Shown here in pieces: positions 26,521 to 34,282 of a stretch of DNA of 64,000 bases. Location: contig JAKAQO010000007.1 in the NCBI GenBank assembly GCA_021822495.1, positions 46,777 through 110,776 of the forward strand, in the 5' to 3' direction. The DNA comes from a bacterium. Lineage in GTDB: Bacteria; Elusimicrobiota; Elusimicrobia; UBA1565; UBA9628. Both the position numbers and the translations under genes were made by a program. How positions within the stretch are numbered: position 1 is the stretch's first letter; every line of letters starts with the position of its first letter. Under the pieces are notes generated by a model. The model saw only the letters and a program-made list of their open reading frames with translations, did not search any database and was not told where the DNA came from.

Positions 26521-26638
26521 GACGGCCCTTCTGTCTCCGGCGGCTCAAAACGCCGCGTCCGCCGGGAGTCTTCATCCGAGCTCGAAAGCCGATAGCTCTT
26601 TTTCTTTTTTTATTGTGCGGTCTAAATGTAGGTAGCAT
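26501..26638 (-). CDS. rpmH: 50S ribosomal protein L34
   Basis: 45 residues, [18 protein letters not shown] then [19 protein letters not shown], a full-length L34. The first residues MLPTFRPH vary from the common MKRTYQPS but the GF.AR.....GR.VL..RR.KGR core is intact. It is the first gene of the rpmH-rnpA-yidD-yidC operon and its 3' end overlaps the rnpA frame. A TATAAT lies 9 nt before the ATG and there is no SD. Confidence 0.95.
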   Translation of the reverse strand: MLPTFRPHNKKRKRAIGFRARMKTPGGRGVLSRRRQKGRHVLVQA

Positions 26639-26647
26639 AATGAGTTT

Positions 26648-26653
26648 ATTATA
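26648..26653 (-). promoter_or_regulatory. Extended -10 promoter of rpmH
   Basis: TGATATAAT on the minus strand is an extended -10 (TGn-TATAAT), 9 nt before the rpmH ATG. The predicted transcript would start about 2-3 nt ahead of the ATG, so it would be essentially leaderless. Confidence 0.6.
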
Positions 26654-26695
26654 TCAAAAATTCTTTTAGCCTTATTTCTTTTCACCTGCCCAAGT

Positions 26696-27355
26696 TCATG
26701 GCTGGCGATTTGCGTCAGAGCCGTTTAAAGCAACCTCACCAATAACCGGGTCTATAACCTTGTCAACATCAGGAATGAGACCAGTGGTGCGAACCAGAGC
26801 AAAGACCCAAATTTTAGCCGTGGGAAAGACCTCTTGGATATGGGACGCCGCTCCGAGCAGTGTTGAGCCTTTTGTAATTATGTCGTCAACAATCGTAATT
26901 CGCTCCGCCGCGAAATTTGTTTGATCGTCCACTTCCATTGATTTGATGTGATCGAGTGGCTTTGGCCGTTCGCCAGCCGCAGCCGTGCTTGATTTTGTCA
27001 CCGCCGTTACGCGCTTAAGAATTGCCGCGCTTTCACGCGCCAGGCCTTGGCTGACCAGTTCGTCGCAAATTAGTTTTGAAGGCCACAAAGCGCCTTCCAG
27101 TAAAGGCGAGCTTCTTGGGCAAGGAACGACAAGCACATCCCTCCCCAGAACATCATTGAGCAACTCGGCGCTCTTGCCGGGCGCCATTTCCTCGCGCAGC
27201 CAGTTCAGTGTGCCTTTGATATAGCCTACCCTCGCGTTCTTGATTCCATACATGATGCGCCGGGACAGGCTCGAATTCGCGGAGCTTCCTCGGGGGGAAT
27301 AAGCGAGAAACGAGCCGAAGCGAACCTTAGAAAGGCAGGGCGGTGGTTTCGACAT
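26696..27355 (-). CDS. Phosphoribosyltransferase-domain protein paired with DprA
   Basis: 219 residues from ATG 27355 (MSKPPPCLSK). The C-terminal half has the type I PRTase PRPP loop ITIVDDIITKGSTLLGAA, preceded by VVPCPRSSPLLEGALWPSK, a segment also seen in ComF-like proteins. Unlike ComF it has no N-terminal zinc finger. It overlaps dprA by 29 nt and follows it. Substrate unknown; PRTases of this sort may act on nucleobases or have lost salvage function. The fixed pairing with a short DprA next to a restriction enzyme suggests a role in foreign-DNA handling (inference). Confidence 0.75.
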   Translation of the reverse strand: MSKPPPCLSKVRFGSFLAYSPRGSSANSSLSRRIMYGIKNARVGYIKGTLNWLREEMAPGKSAELLNDVLGRDVLVVPCPRSSPLLEGALWPSKLICDELVSQGLARESAAILKRVTAVTKSSTAAAGERPKPLDHIKSMEVDDQTNFAAERITIVDDIITKGSTLLGAASHIQEVFPTAKIWVFALVRTTGLIPDVDKVIDPVIGEVALNGSDANRQP

Positions 27356-28034
27356 CCAGGTTTCCCTGAGGCAGGAACTCAAATAAAACGTCCATATTCT
27401 CGCGCCTTAAAATTTGCGCCCCGTAATTTTGCATCTTCTGCGGCCATTTTAATTCCGTGCGCTTAATGATGGATTCCAGTAAAAACAAGGGGCGGCCTAA
27501 GCGCAAGGCTTCCCAGCCCTGATGAATCGTTCCGCTTCCATCTCCCGCCTCGATGATGACGGTTGCGTGGGAGAGGAGAGCCATCGTTCGGTTGCGGATC
27601 GCGAAATTCCCGCGCGCAATGGGAAAACCTGCTGGGAATTGAGAAATCGCGAGGTGCCGAGCCATAATTTCTTTTTGAAGAGCCGCGTTTTCCCTCGGAT
27701 AAAATTGATCAAGAGGCGTCCCCAAAACCGCGATAGTTTTTCCCTTAAAATCAATGGCGGCTTGATGCGCGCAGGCGTCCACCCCGCGCGCCAGTCCGCT
27801 GACGACCACGATTCCTTTTTCAACCAAAATTTTGGCGAGACTTCGCGCGCGCTTTTTGCCTTCATCCGAGACTTGCCTCGTTCCAATGATGGAAACCCGA
27901 GGGAATTTTTTACACAGGTCCACATCCCCTGCGGCATAAAGAAATTTTGGCGCGTTCTTACACTCAACTTCGTTCAGTGGCCCCAACAAATCTTCCGGCG
28001 GAAGTTTTTCAAATTTCATGGATTTATCGCTCAT
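27327..28034 (-). CDS. dprA: Short DprA-family Rossmann protein
   Basis: 235 residues containing only the DprA Rossmann core: SIIGTRQVSDEG, VSGLARGVDACAHQAA, AVLGTPLDQFYPREN and ARGNFAIRNRTMALLS. Canonical DprA, which loads RecA on incoming ssDNA, usually has an extra N-terminal SAM-like domain and a C-terminal winged helix; both are absent here. A GAGG lies just before the ATG, so this gene has a conventional ribosome site. It sits between a membrane protein and a PRTase in the putative defence operon, so it may be a defence paralogue rather than the competence protein. Confidence 0.82.
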   Translation of the reverse strand: MSDKSMKFEKLPPEDLLGPLNEVECKNAPKFLYAAGDVDLCKKFPRVSIIGTRQVSDEGKKRARSLAKILVEKGIVVVSGLARGVDACAHQAAIDFKGKTIAVLGTPLDQFYPRENAALQKEIMARHLAISQFPAGFPIARGNFAIRNRTMALLSHATVIIEAGDGSGTIHQGWEALRLGRPLFLLESIIKRTELKWPQKMQNYGAQILRRENMDVLFEFLPQGNLDVETTALPF

Positions 28035-28057
28035 TTTTTCGCCTCTAGCATTTCGTT

Positions 28058-28717
28058 TTAAAATACGCCGCCGTTTAGCTCCAGTTGTAAATGGGAAATA
28101 ATGATTTGTTTACATTTATCGTGGATTTCTTCGACCACTTTCTTCGTAGAGGATGAGATTTCCTGCCATGTTTTTGCGAACCTATCTATGGCGTCTTTAT
28201 CGTTGGGGATAGAATTAGGTAGCGTCGACATTTTCTTTCTTATTTCTTCAAACTCTTTTCTTATTTTTGAAATTTCTTTGTCAATTTCGGATGATCCAAA
28301 TAGAACCTTGCCTTCAAACTCTAATTCATTAAGCGCAACGTATATCTTGTTCATCCGCGTTTCTTTCCAGGGAATTTTTTCAAGAATGACGTTTTCTATA
28401 TCTTTTTTATCAAACAATAGAATCATTTCGATTAAGCCGTTAAGACGTCCATAATAAGCAAATCTCTTGTCCCAATATTGATCCTTCCGTTGCTGAGCAT
28501 ACTTTAGTTTATCGAATTCATGATTTTTTTCCGCGCGCAAAAGTTGCCCAGCCGTAAACATTAATGCCGCTAGTGGTAAACATACGTCTTTCAAAATAGA
28601 GGTTTCGCGTTTATAGACAAAGTATACTGTGGCGATTAGGGACAGAAATAGAGAAATCCGAAATAATATTTTATATATTGTCGCGCCTGGATCAAAAAAA
28701 TCAGATAGCCATTTCAT
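28058..28717 (-). CDS. Two-helix membrane protein with a cytoplasmic coiled-coil tail
   Basis: 219 residues: two hydrophobic segments near the N-terminus (ILFRISLFLSLIATVYFVY and DVCLPLAALMFTAGQLL) followed by about 150 charged, helical residues with coiled-coil character (EISKIRKEFEEIRKKM). I do not recognise a family. Its composition is visibly more A+T-rich than its neighbours, a sign of separate origin. GGAGG lies 7 nt before the ATG, 2 nt after the restriction gene ends, so the two are coupled. Possibly an effector or sensor of the island. Confidence 0.7.
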   Translation of the reverse strand: MKWLSDFFDPGATIYKILFRISLFLSLIATVYFVYKRETSILKDVCLPLAALMFTAGQLLRAEKNHEFDKLKYAQQRKDQYWDKRFAYYGRLNGLIEMILLFDKKDIENVILEKIPWKETRMNKIYVALNELEFEGKVLFGSSEIDKEISKIRKEFEEIRKKMSTLPNSIPNDKDAIDRFAKTWQEISSSTKKVVEEIHDKCKQIIISHLQLELNGGVF

Positions 28718-28719
28718 GT

Positions 28720-31700
28720 CTACACCTCCCGCAAAGCCGGCAAGTCCTTGACGATTTTGACGGTCTCAAGGCTGACGCGAACGACGCGCTTAAGCAAGTC
28801 AACGATGTAGCGCGGGTCTTCCGAATAGTCGTTGGGGTCGTTAATGATGCCGCTGTCTTTGTCGGTTGAGACTTGATAGCGTTCCATGATCCATTCCAGG
28901 GCGGGGCGGCCATTGACGACGTATTCGTAAGCCTCAAGGGGAATGCCGGAAAGCGTCAAATGGCTGTTATAGATGATGGTGGTTCTGTCTTCCTCTTTTC
29001 CTTTTTTGCCAAAGCGCATTTTTTCGACGCGATAATGTTTTTTCGGGTCGAGATTGAGAGGATCTGAAAATTCTTTGAGCGGGTAAGGCTGAACCGTCTC
29101 GTAATTTAAATGCCAATGGGCGAGTTCTCGCCCGGCGCGGCTAAAGGCCCAAAAGTCTTGAGCCTTGGGAATGCGCGGAAGCATTTTTTTGAGATCGGCT
29201 TCAAAGCGTTTTTTATATTCAGGGGAATGCAAAAGGCCGTAGACGTAATAGAAAATATCTTCTTTTGAAATTTTGGGCTCATAAGTTTTTTGAAAGAGGT
29301 GAAGAACCTCGTCATTAATCGCGTCTTTTTTAACGTATCCGCCGGATTTCCCGCTTTGAGCGAAAAGCTCTCCAAAATCTTCCTTCTCGTAAAAATAAAG
29401 CGGGAAGCATTGGCCGTTTGCTTGTAACTGAATATCCGGTAAACAGTCAGTAATAATAGCGCTAAAATCTTTTGAAACGCCCAACCCACAAATGGCAATC
29501 GCCCAATTTTTAAGAGACGGTTCTGGAAAAATTCGCGGCATCAATAGAACCATCTCATTAAATTCACGATTAAAATACATCCATTGCTTGCAGTAAGGGC
29601 GGTACATTCCCTGAACTATGGAGTTCGGGTTAAAACTATATTGTTCGCCTTTGGCGATGTCATTTTTTAGCGCCCGCGTCCAGCTGATTTTTGTGGGATC
29701 ATTGTCTACAAAATCCTCAACTGAGACCGTTTTTCCAATTTTCTTTTGATGTCGCTGATAGCCTTCAACCTGCTGATTGTAAAAATCAATCATCCGGCGC
29801 ATATTCGCGGCCAATTTTTTCTTGGAGAAGTTATAGGTCCAGGCGTCGCGACTTGTAGCTATTCCACGCGAATAAATATCAAAAACAGTCTTGTTCTGCC
29901 CGTCTTTTTTATCTCCCATGGGGATGAATTTCTCAAAAGCCGGATCGCGTTGATTAATCCAGTCGTGATTTTTGTTGGGCGAAATGGTCTTCCAGGGAAT
30001 TTTTTGGACGTTTTCAAAATCCGAAATAATTTTTAGCTTTTCCTCGCGGCTTAAATAATCGCCGATATCGTGATAGAAAATTTGGCAAGGGCCTTTATGA
30101 TCCGGGTTTTTGATGAGAAGCGTAATGGCAATGCCTGCGCGACTGCCGGAACCAAAAATTTTTCCGCCTTCTCGTCTTGAAGTTTCTCCCTGTGTTCGCT
30201 GATTGCCTCTTAAATTGAAGCAATAAATGGATGAAAACTCTTTGGCCAGGCATTGGCGAAGCCCGTCGGCGGCGTTGCCGTCAATAAAGGAGCCGTTGGT
30301 GACAAAACCAATCACGCCCTGATTTTTGATCCGGTCGCTGGCCCAGCGAATGGCGCGGATGTAGGAATCATAAAGGCTTGTTTTTAGAGTTGCGCTGGAA
30401 TGGTTCGCGTAGGTCTCGCGGATACGCTGATCTAATTGAGGATATTCCAAATTCTTGTTGGCGTCATTCTCGCTAGTCTGCTTTGCCGAATACGGGGGAT
30501 TGCCGATAATGACGCGGATGTCGGTTTTATTCTGACGAGAAGCGCGTTTGTTGTTGTCGCGGAACGTGGGCTCTTCAAACTCTCCCTTGCCTTCGGAAAG
30601 CTGAAAGGTGTCGGTCAGAACAATGCCGTTAAACGGCTGATAAGAGCCGCCTTGAACGCGGCTGTGATAGGCCTCCTCGATATTGATGGCGGCGATGTAA
30701 TAAGCCAAAAGCACGATTTCGTTGGCGTGAAGTTCTTTTTCGTATTTGCGCGAGAGGTCTTTCGGGGAAATCAAGCCGCTTTGAAGCAGCCGAACGATAA
30801 AGGTTCCCGTTCCGGTAAAAGGGTCCAAAATGTGAACGCCCTCATCGCCTAAATTCAAGCCAAATTCGTCCTTGAGCGCCTGATTGGCGCTCTTAAGAAT
30901 AAAATCCACGACCTCAATGGGGGTATAGACGATGCCAAGTCTTTCCGCCATTTTGGGAAATGCCGCCCTGAAAAATTTCTCGTAGAGCTCGGTGATGACG
31001 CGCTGGCGGCCCTCGGGGGTGTCAATGCCTTGGGCGCGTTCTTTGACGCTTTCGTAAAATTTTTCCAGCGCCGCGGTTTCTTTTTCAAGGGCGTGCTCAT
31101 CTAAGGCGTCGAGCATTTTTTGCATCGAAACGGAGACCGGGTTTTGGCGGGTAAACTCCTCGTTTTGAAACAGAGCGTCAAAGACGGGCTTGGTGATCAA
31201 ATGCTGGGAGAGCATTTCAACGGCCGCGTCCTCGTTGATCGAGGGATTGATATTTTTTTGAAGGCCTTTTAAAAAAGCGGAAAAAGCCGCGCGGGCTTTG
31301 GGGTGATTTCCCTCCAAAACGGCCTTGATTCTCGCGACATGGCGTTCGGCAATTTGGGCCACGTCCTTGGCCCATTGTTCCCAATAGAGTCTTTCGCCGC
31401 ATTTAAGGACGATTTTCGCGTAAATGACGTTGCGCCATTCCTCAATTTCAGATAAATTAAAAACCAGCTGCGTCGCTGTCTTATCGTTGATTTGTTTCCC
31501 TTCGGGTCCCCCCACGCCGATAATTTGAATCTGCTCCGGCCGCGCCTCATTGAGCTCGATTTTATTAATCGTCGCGTTGAAGCGGTCGTCATGAGCCCTT
31601 AAGGCTTGAAGAACCTGCCAGACGACCCGGTATCTTTCATTGTCCTTTAACGCCTCTTCCGGAGGAATGCCGGCGGGAATTCCGACCGGCAGGATAATGT

Positions 31701-33504
31701 AGCCGTATTTTTTCCCGGGGGCTTTTCTCATCACGCGCCCCACCGATTGAACGACGTCTACGACCGAATTTCTGGGATTTAAAAATAAGACGGCATCCAG
31801 AGCCGGAACGTCCACTCCCTCGGAGAGGCAGCGAGCGTTGGACAGTATCCGGCAAACGCCGTCATCCGGCTCGGCTTTGAGCCAGTCGAGTTTTTCATTG
31901 CGCTTTAAGGCGTTAAAAGTTCCGTCTACGTGTTCAACCTCGCAAGAAATCAGCCCATCGCCCGCGGGCGAAGCCTTTTGGTATTCCTGGCTGATGGCGG
32001 CAAACATCTCCTTGATTTTTTTCGAGTCCTTGATTGAACGCGCAAAAGCCACCGCGCGGCGCATGGGCGCCTGGTCGGCGTATCCATCCGCTGAATTTCC
32101 AAAGCGCTTGGAAAGCCCGTTGAGGCAACCCGTGATTTTGACCGCGTCTTCCAGCTTAATCTCATTGTTTTTATCCGCGATCTGTTTTTGAAACGTCTTG
32201 CTGACAAATTTCTCATCCACGGCCAGGACCATGACCTTGTAATCCGCAAGGAGATCGTTTCGGACGGCTTCCGAAAAACCCAGGCGATGAAATTCCGGGC
32301 CGTAAATATCTTCATCGTTCATGGAACAAAGAACGGCGTTTGATTCTTTGGCCGTGGACTTGGCTTCATCGGTGTAAATCCGGGGGGTCGCGGTCATGTA
32401 AAGGCGTTTTTTTGAACGGATGAAGTTTTGATCGTGCACGCGCACGAAGTGGGACTCATCCTCGCCTAAAATAGTCACTCCCGTCGTGCGGTGGGCCTCG
32501 TCGCAAATAATGAGATCAAATTCCGGCAAACCTTTTTTCTGGGCTGCTGACACGACCTGAATGGATTGATAGGTCGAAAAAATGACCGTTCTCCGTTTTT
32601 TATCCGCAAAAGCTTCGGCCTGTCTGGCGAGTTTTTCCGCGTTGGTTGTGGCGGGATAGGCCAAATCATGGGCGCTGATGTCTTCCGTTTCGGATTTTTT
32701 CCCAACCTTGGCGTCCGAGCAGACGACAAAACTGAGAAGAGGGCTTTCGGCCTCGGCGGTCCATTCGCGAAGGGTTTGAGAGACCAGCGAAATGGACGGC
32801 AAAAGATAAAGAACGCTTCCACCTGGTGGAACAAGTTTTTCCGCGATTTTAAGCGCGGTAAAGGTTTTGCCCGTGCCGCAGGCCATGATGAGTTTTCCGC
32901 GAGCGTGGGATTTAAAACCCTTGATTACGTCCTCAAGGGCGGATTTTTGATGCGGAAGAATTTTCTTTTTGTCCTTGGTTTTAAGCGCGCCGGCGCGGCT
33001 GGGAGTGAATTGGCCCCAATCAATAGGGCTCTCCGCCAGGTCTTTAAGCCGCAGGCGCGAGACTGGAATTTTTTGACCGCGCATTGCTTCTTCCGCGTGC
33101 TCGCTCCAGTTGTCGGTCGTTGAGACAATCAGCCGGCTGGTGAAAGGCTCTTTTCCAGAAGCCGTAAAAAAAGAATCAATATCGCTTTTTTGAAGCTGAT
33201 GCGAGGGATCAAAAAATTTGCATTGAACGGCGCAATACCCATCGCCATTTCTTTCCTTGGAGACGATGTCAATGCCGGTGTCCGGGCGGTTTTCGCGCGC
33301 GGGCCATTCATTCCAAAGCCAGACCTCGCTAAAGCGTTCTTTATAGAGCGGGTCCGTTCTAAGATACTCGACAATCAGACGTTCAAATTTATCGCCTAAG
33401 TCGCGAGAAGAGGAGGCCTCTGCTCGAAACCGGGCTAAAATTTCATCCAGAGTTTTGGCTGATTTTAGCGTCGGAGCTCCTAAAGAGTCTAAGCTAGTGT
33501 TCAT
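28720..33504 (-). CDS. Type ISP restriction-modification enzyme (nuclease-helicase-methyltransferase fusion)
   Basis: 1,594 residues, close to the known single-polypeptide LlaGI/LlaBIII enzymes. Order of parts: Mrr-like PD-(D/E)xK nuclease (D79 in DTGIDIV, then Q94-C-K96 in VQCKFF); superfamily 2 ATPase with Walker A MACGTGKT (207-214), DEAH (335-338), TATPR and motif VI QSVGRVMR (586-593); helical coupler (about 690-850); gamma-type N6-adenine methyltransferase with DPFTGTGTF (894-902) and NPPY (1002-1005); and a C-terminal target-recognition region of about 400 residues that should set specificity. All key motifs are intact. It should methylate one strand of its site and cut after ATP-driven translocation. 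No SD; a TATAAT lies about 42 nt upstream. Confidence 0.93.
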   Translation of the reverse strand: MNTSLDSLGAPTLKSAKTLDEILARFRAEASSSRDLGDKFERLIVEYLRTDPLYKERFSEVWLWNEWPARENRPDTGIDIVSKERNGDGYCAVQCKFFDPSHQLQKSDIDSFFTASGKEPFTSRLIVSTTDNWSEHAEEAMRGQKIPVSRLRLKDLAESPIDWGQFTPSRAGALKTKDKKKILPHQKSALEDVIKGFKSHARGKLIMACGTGKTFTALKIAEKLVPPGGSVLYLLPSISLVSQTLREWTAEAESPLLSFVVCSDAKVGKKSETEDISAHDLAYPATTNAEKLARQAEAFADKKRRTVIFSTYQSIQVVSAAQKKGLPEFDLIICDEAHRTTGVTILGEDESHFVRVHDQNFIRSKKRLYMTATPRIYTDEAKSTAKESNAVLCSMNDEDIYGPEFHRLGFSEAVRNDLLADYKVMVLAVDEKFVSKTFQKQIADKNNEIKLEDAVKITGCLNGLSKRFGNSADGYADQAPMRRAVAFARSIKDSKKIKEMFAAISQEYQKASPAGDGLISCEVEHVDGTFNALKRNEKLDWLKAEPDDGVCRILSNARCLSEGVDVPALDAVLFLNPRNSVVDVVQSVGRVMRKAPGKKYGYIILPVGIPAGIPPEEALKDNERYRVVWQVLQALRAHDDRFNATINKIELNEARPEQIQIIGVGGPEGKQINDKTATQLVFNLSEIEEWRNVIYAKIVLKCGERLYWEQWAKDVAQIAERHVARIKAVLEGNHPKARAAFSAFLKGLQKNINPSINEDAAVEMLSQHLITKPVFDALFQNEEFTRQNPVSVSMQKMLDALDEHALEKETAALEKFYESVKERAQGIDTPEGRQRVITELYEKFFRAAFPKMAERLGIVYTPIEVVDFILKSANQALKDEFGLNLGDEGVHILDPFTGTGTFIVRLLQSGLISPKDLSRKYEKELHANEIVLLAYYIAAINIEEAYHSRVQGGSYQPFNGIVLTDTFQLSEGKGEFEEPTFRDNNKRASRQNKTDIRVIIGNPPYSAKQTSENDANKNLEYPQLDQRIRETYANHSSATLKTSLYDSYIRAIRWASDRIKNQGVIGFVTNGSFIDGNAADGLRQCLAKEFSSIYCFNLRGNQRTQGETSRREGGKIFGSGSRAGIAITLLIKNPDHKGPCQIFYHDIGDYLSREEKLKIISDFENVQKIPWKTISPNKNHDWINQRDPAFEKFIPMGDKKDGQNKTVFDIYSRGIATSRDAWTYNFSKKKLAANMRRMIDFYNQQVEGYQRHQKKIGKTVSVEDFVDNDPTKISWTRALKNDIAKGEQYSFNPNSIVQGMYRPYCKQWMYFNREFNEMVLLMPRIFPEPSLKNWAIAICGLGVSKDFSAIITDCLPDIQLQANGQCFPLYFYEKEDFGELFAQSGKSGGYVKKDAINDEVLHLFQKTYEPKISKEDIFYYVYGLLHSPEYKKRFEADLKKMLPRIPKAQDFWAFSRAGRELAHWHLNYETVQPYPLKEFSDPLNLDPKKHYRVEKMRFGKKGKEEDRTTIIYNSHLTLSGIPLEAYEYVVNGRPALEWIMERYQVSTDKDSGIINDPNDYSEDPRYIVDLLKRVVRVSLETVKIVKDLPALREV

Positions 33505-33672
33505 GGCTTTGAGAAAAAAATCAGGTTTATTTTATGGGCCATCGAAGTCCATTATATATTTATTGAAGCCAGATTAAGGGAACATTTTGGGGCTTAAAGC
33601 CGTATGAATAAGGGCGGGGCAAGCTCCCCCTGGCGCGAGGGCCAGCGAGATGCTACAATAAGGAGGAAGAAT

Positions 33673-34203
33673 ATGTTTGAGAACTCGACGATGCCGTTTC
33701 CTCATAATTTTCAGGGACGGCATTGTCCCGACCTAGGATTATTGAGGAACGGGACGATGGATATACTAATGAAGTTCTTGGACCGAAAGGCCAATGAGGC
33801 GGCGGAAGAGGTCGTTCAAAAGGGAACTCTTTCCGAAGATAAGGCCATTCCCCTCATGCTTAAAATGCAGTTTAATCATATCGCCCATCTTGAAGTGAGC
33901 GTCAATGACCGCTTCGGACAGATTAATCAGAAGTTTGAGCAAGTCGACAAACGTTTTGAACAGGTGGACAAGCGTTTTGAGCAGGTTGACAAACGATTTG
34001 AGCAAGTAGACAAGCGCTTTGAGCAGGTAGATAAACGCTTCGAGCAGGTAGATAAACGCTTCGACCAAGTCGACAAACGCTTTGAACAGATGGAGAGGCG
34101 CTTTGATCAAGTGGATTCCCGTTTTCGGCACATGGAGAGAATGCTCATTGGCAGCGTGACTTTTCTGAGCTTTCTGATCACGGTTATGCGTTTCGTCAAA
34201 TAA
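33673..34203 (+). CDS. Heptad-repeat coiled-coil protein with a C-terminal membrane anchor
   Basis: 176 residues from ATG 33673, which has a perfect AGGAGG (33661-33666) 6 nt upstream. Codons 7-28 come from an in-frame palindromic repeat (MPFPHNFQGRHCPDL...). Then a helical part (MDILMKFLDRKANEAAEEVV), nine tandem heptads mostly FEQVDKR (33934-34122), and a C-terminal hydrophobic helix (LIGSVTFLSFLITVM). This predicts a long parallel coiled coil tethered to the membrane by its C-terminus. Similar heptad proteins occur near mobile or restriction loci but have no assigned function. If the repeat was a late insertion, the ancestral protein began near ATG 33757. Confidence 0.75.
   Translation: MFENSTMPFPHNFQGRHCPDLGLLRNGTMDILMKFLDRKANEAAEEVVQKGTLSEDKAIPLMLKMQFNHIAHLEVSVNDRFGQINQKFEQVDKRFEQVDKRFEQVDKRFEQVDKRFEQVDKRFEQVDKRFDQVDKRFEQMERRFDQVDSRFRHMERMLIGSVTFLSFLITVMRFVK
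33691..33755 (+). repeat. Palindromic repeat copy, in frame inside the coiled-coil gene
   Basis: 65 bp lying 18 nt downstream of the ATG. It is open in the gene's frame and encodes MPFPHNFQGRHCPDL then GLLRNGT. It has the same orientation relative to translation as the copy in rsmH. The codon that is TAG in intergenic copies is CAG (Gln) here. Confidence 0.8.
33934..34122 (+). repeat. Nine tandem 21-bp units encoding heptads
   Basis: Nine consecutive 21-bp units: six encode FEQVDKR exactly, followed by FDQVDKR, FEQMERR and FDQVDSR. The exact units differ at synonymous positions, and the last units have diverged in protein too. Such tracts gain and lose units easily, so coiled-coil length should vary between strains. 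Confidence 0.9.
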
Positions 34204-34270
34204 ATCGGCTTGTAGCTAATGCGTGTAAGTTTAAGTTTCCCGCGCTTGAAAATATCGCTGATTAAAATGT

Positions 34271-34276
34271 TAGCAT
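34271..34276 (+). promoter_or_regulatory. Possible -10 box of acsA
   Basis: TAGCAT, 6 nt upstream of ATG 34283. It is a weaker match than the other -10 boxes next to start codons, but has the same spacing. AGGAT overlaps the gap and could be a poor SD. Confidence 0.35.
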
Positions 34277-34282
34277 CAGGAT

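Noticed and set aside
33505-33672. Direct repeats marking the ends of a mobile island around the restriction operon
   Set aside because: I could not find matching repeats at the 26.7-kb and 33.6-kb ends, and there is no integrase or transposase in the window.
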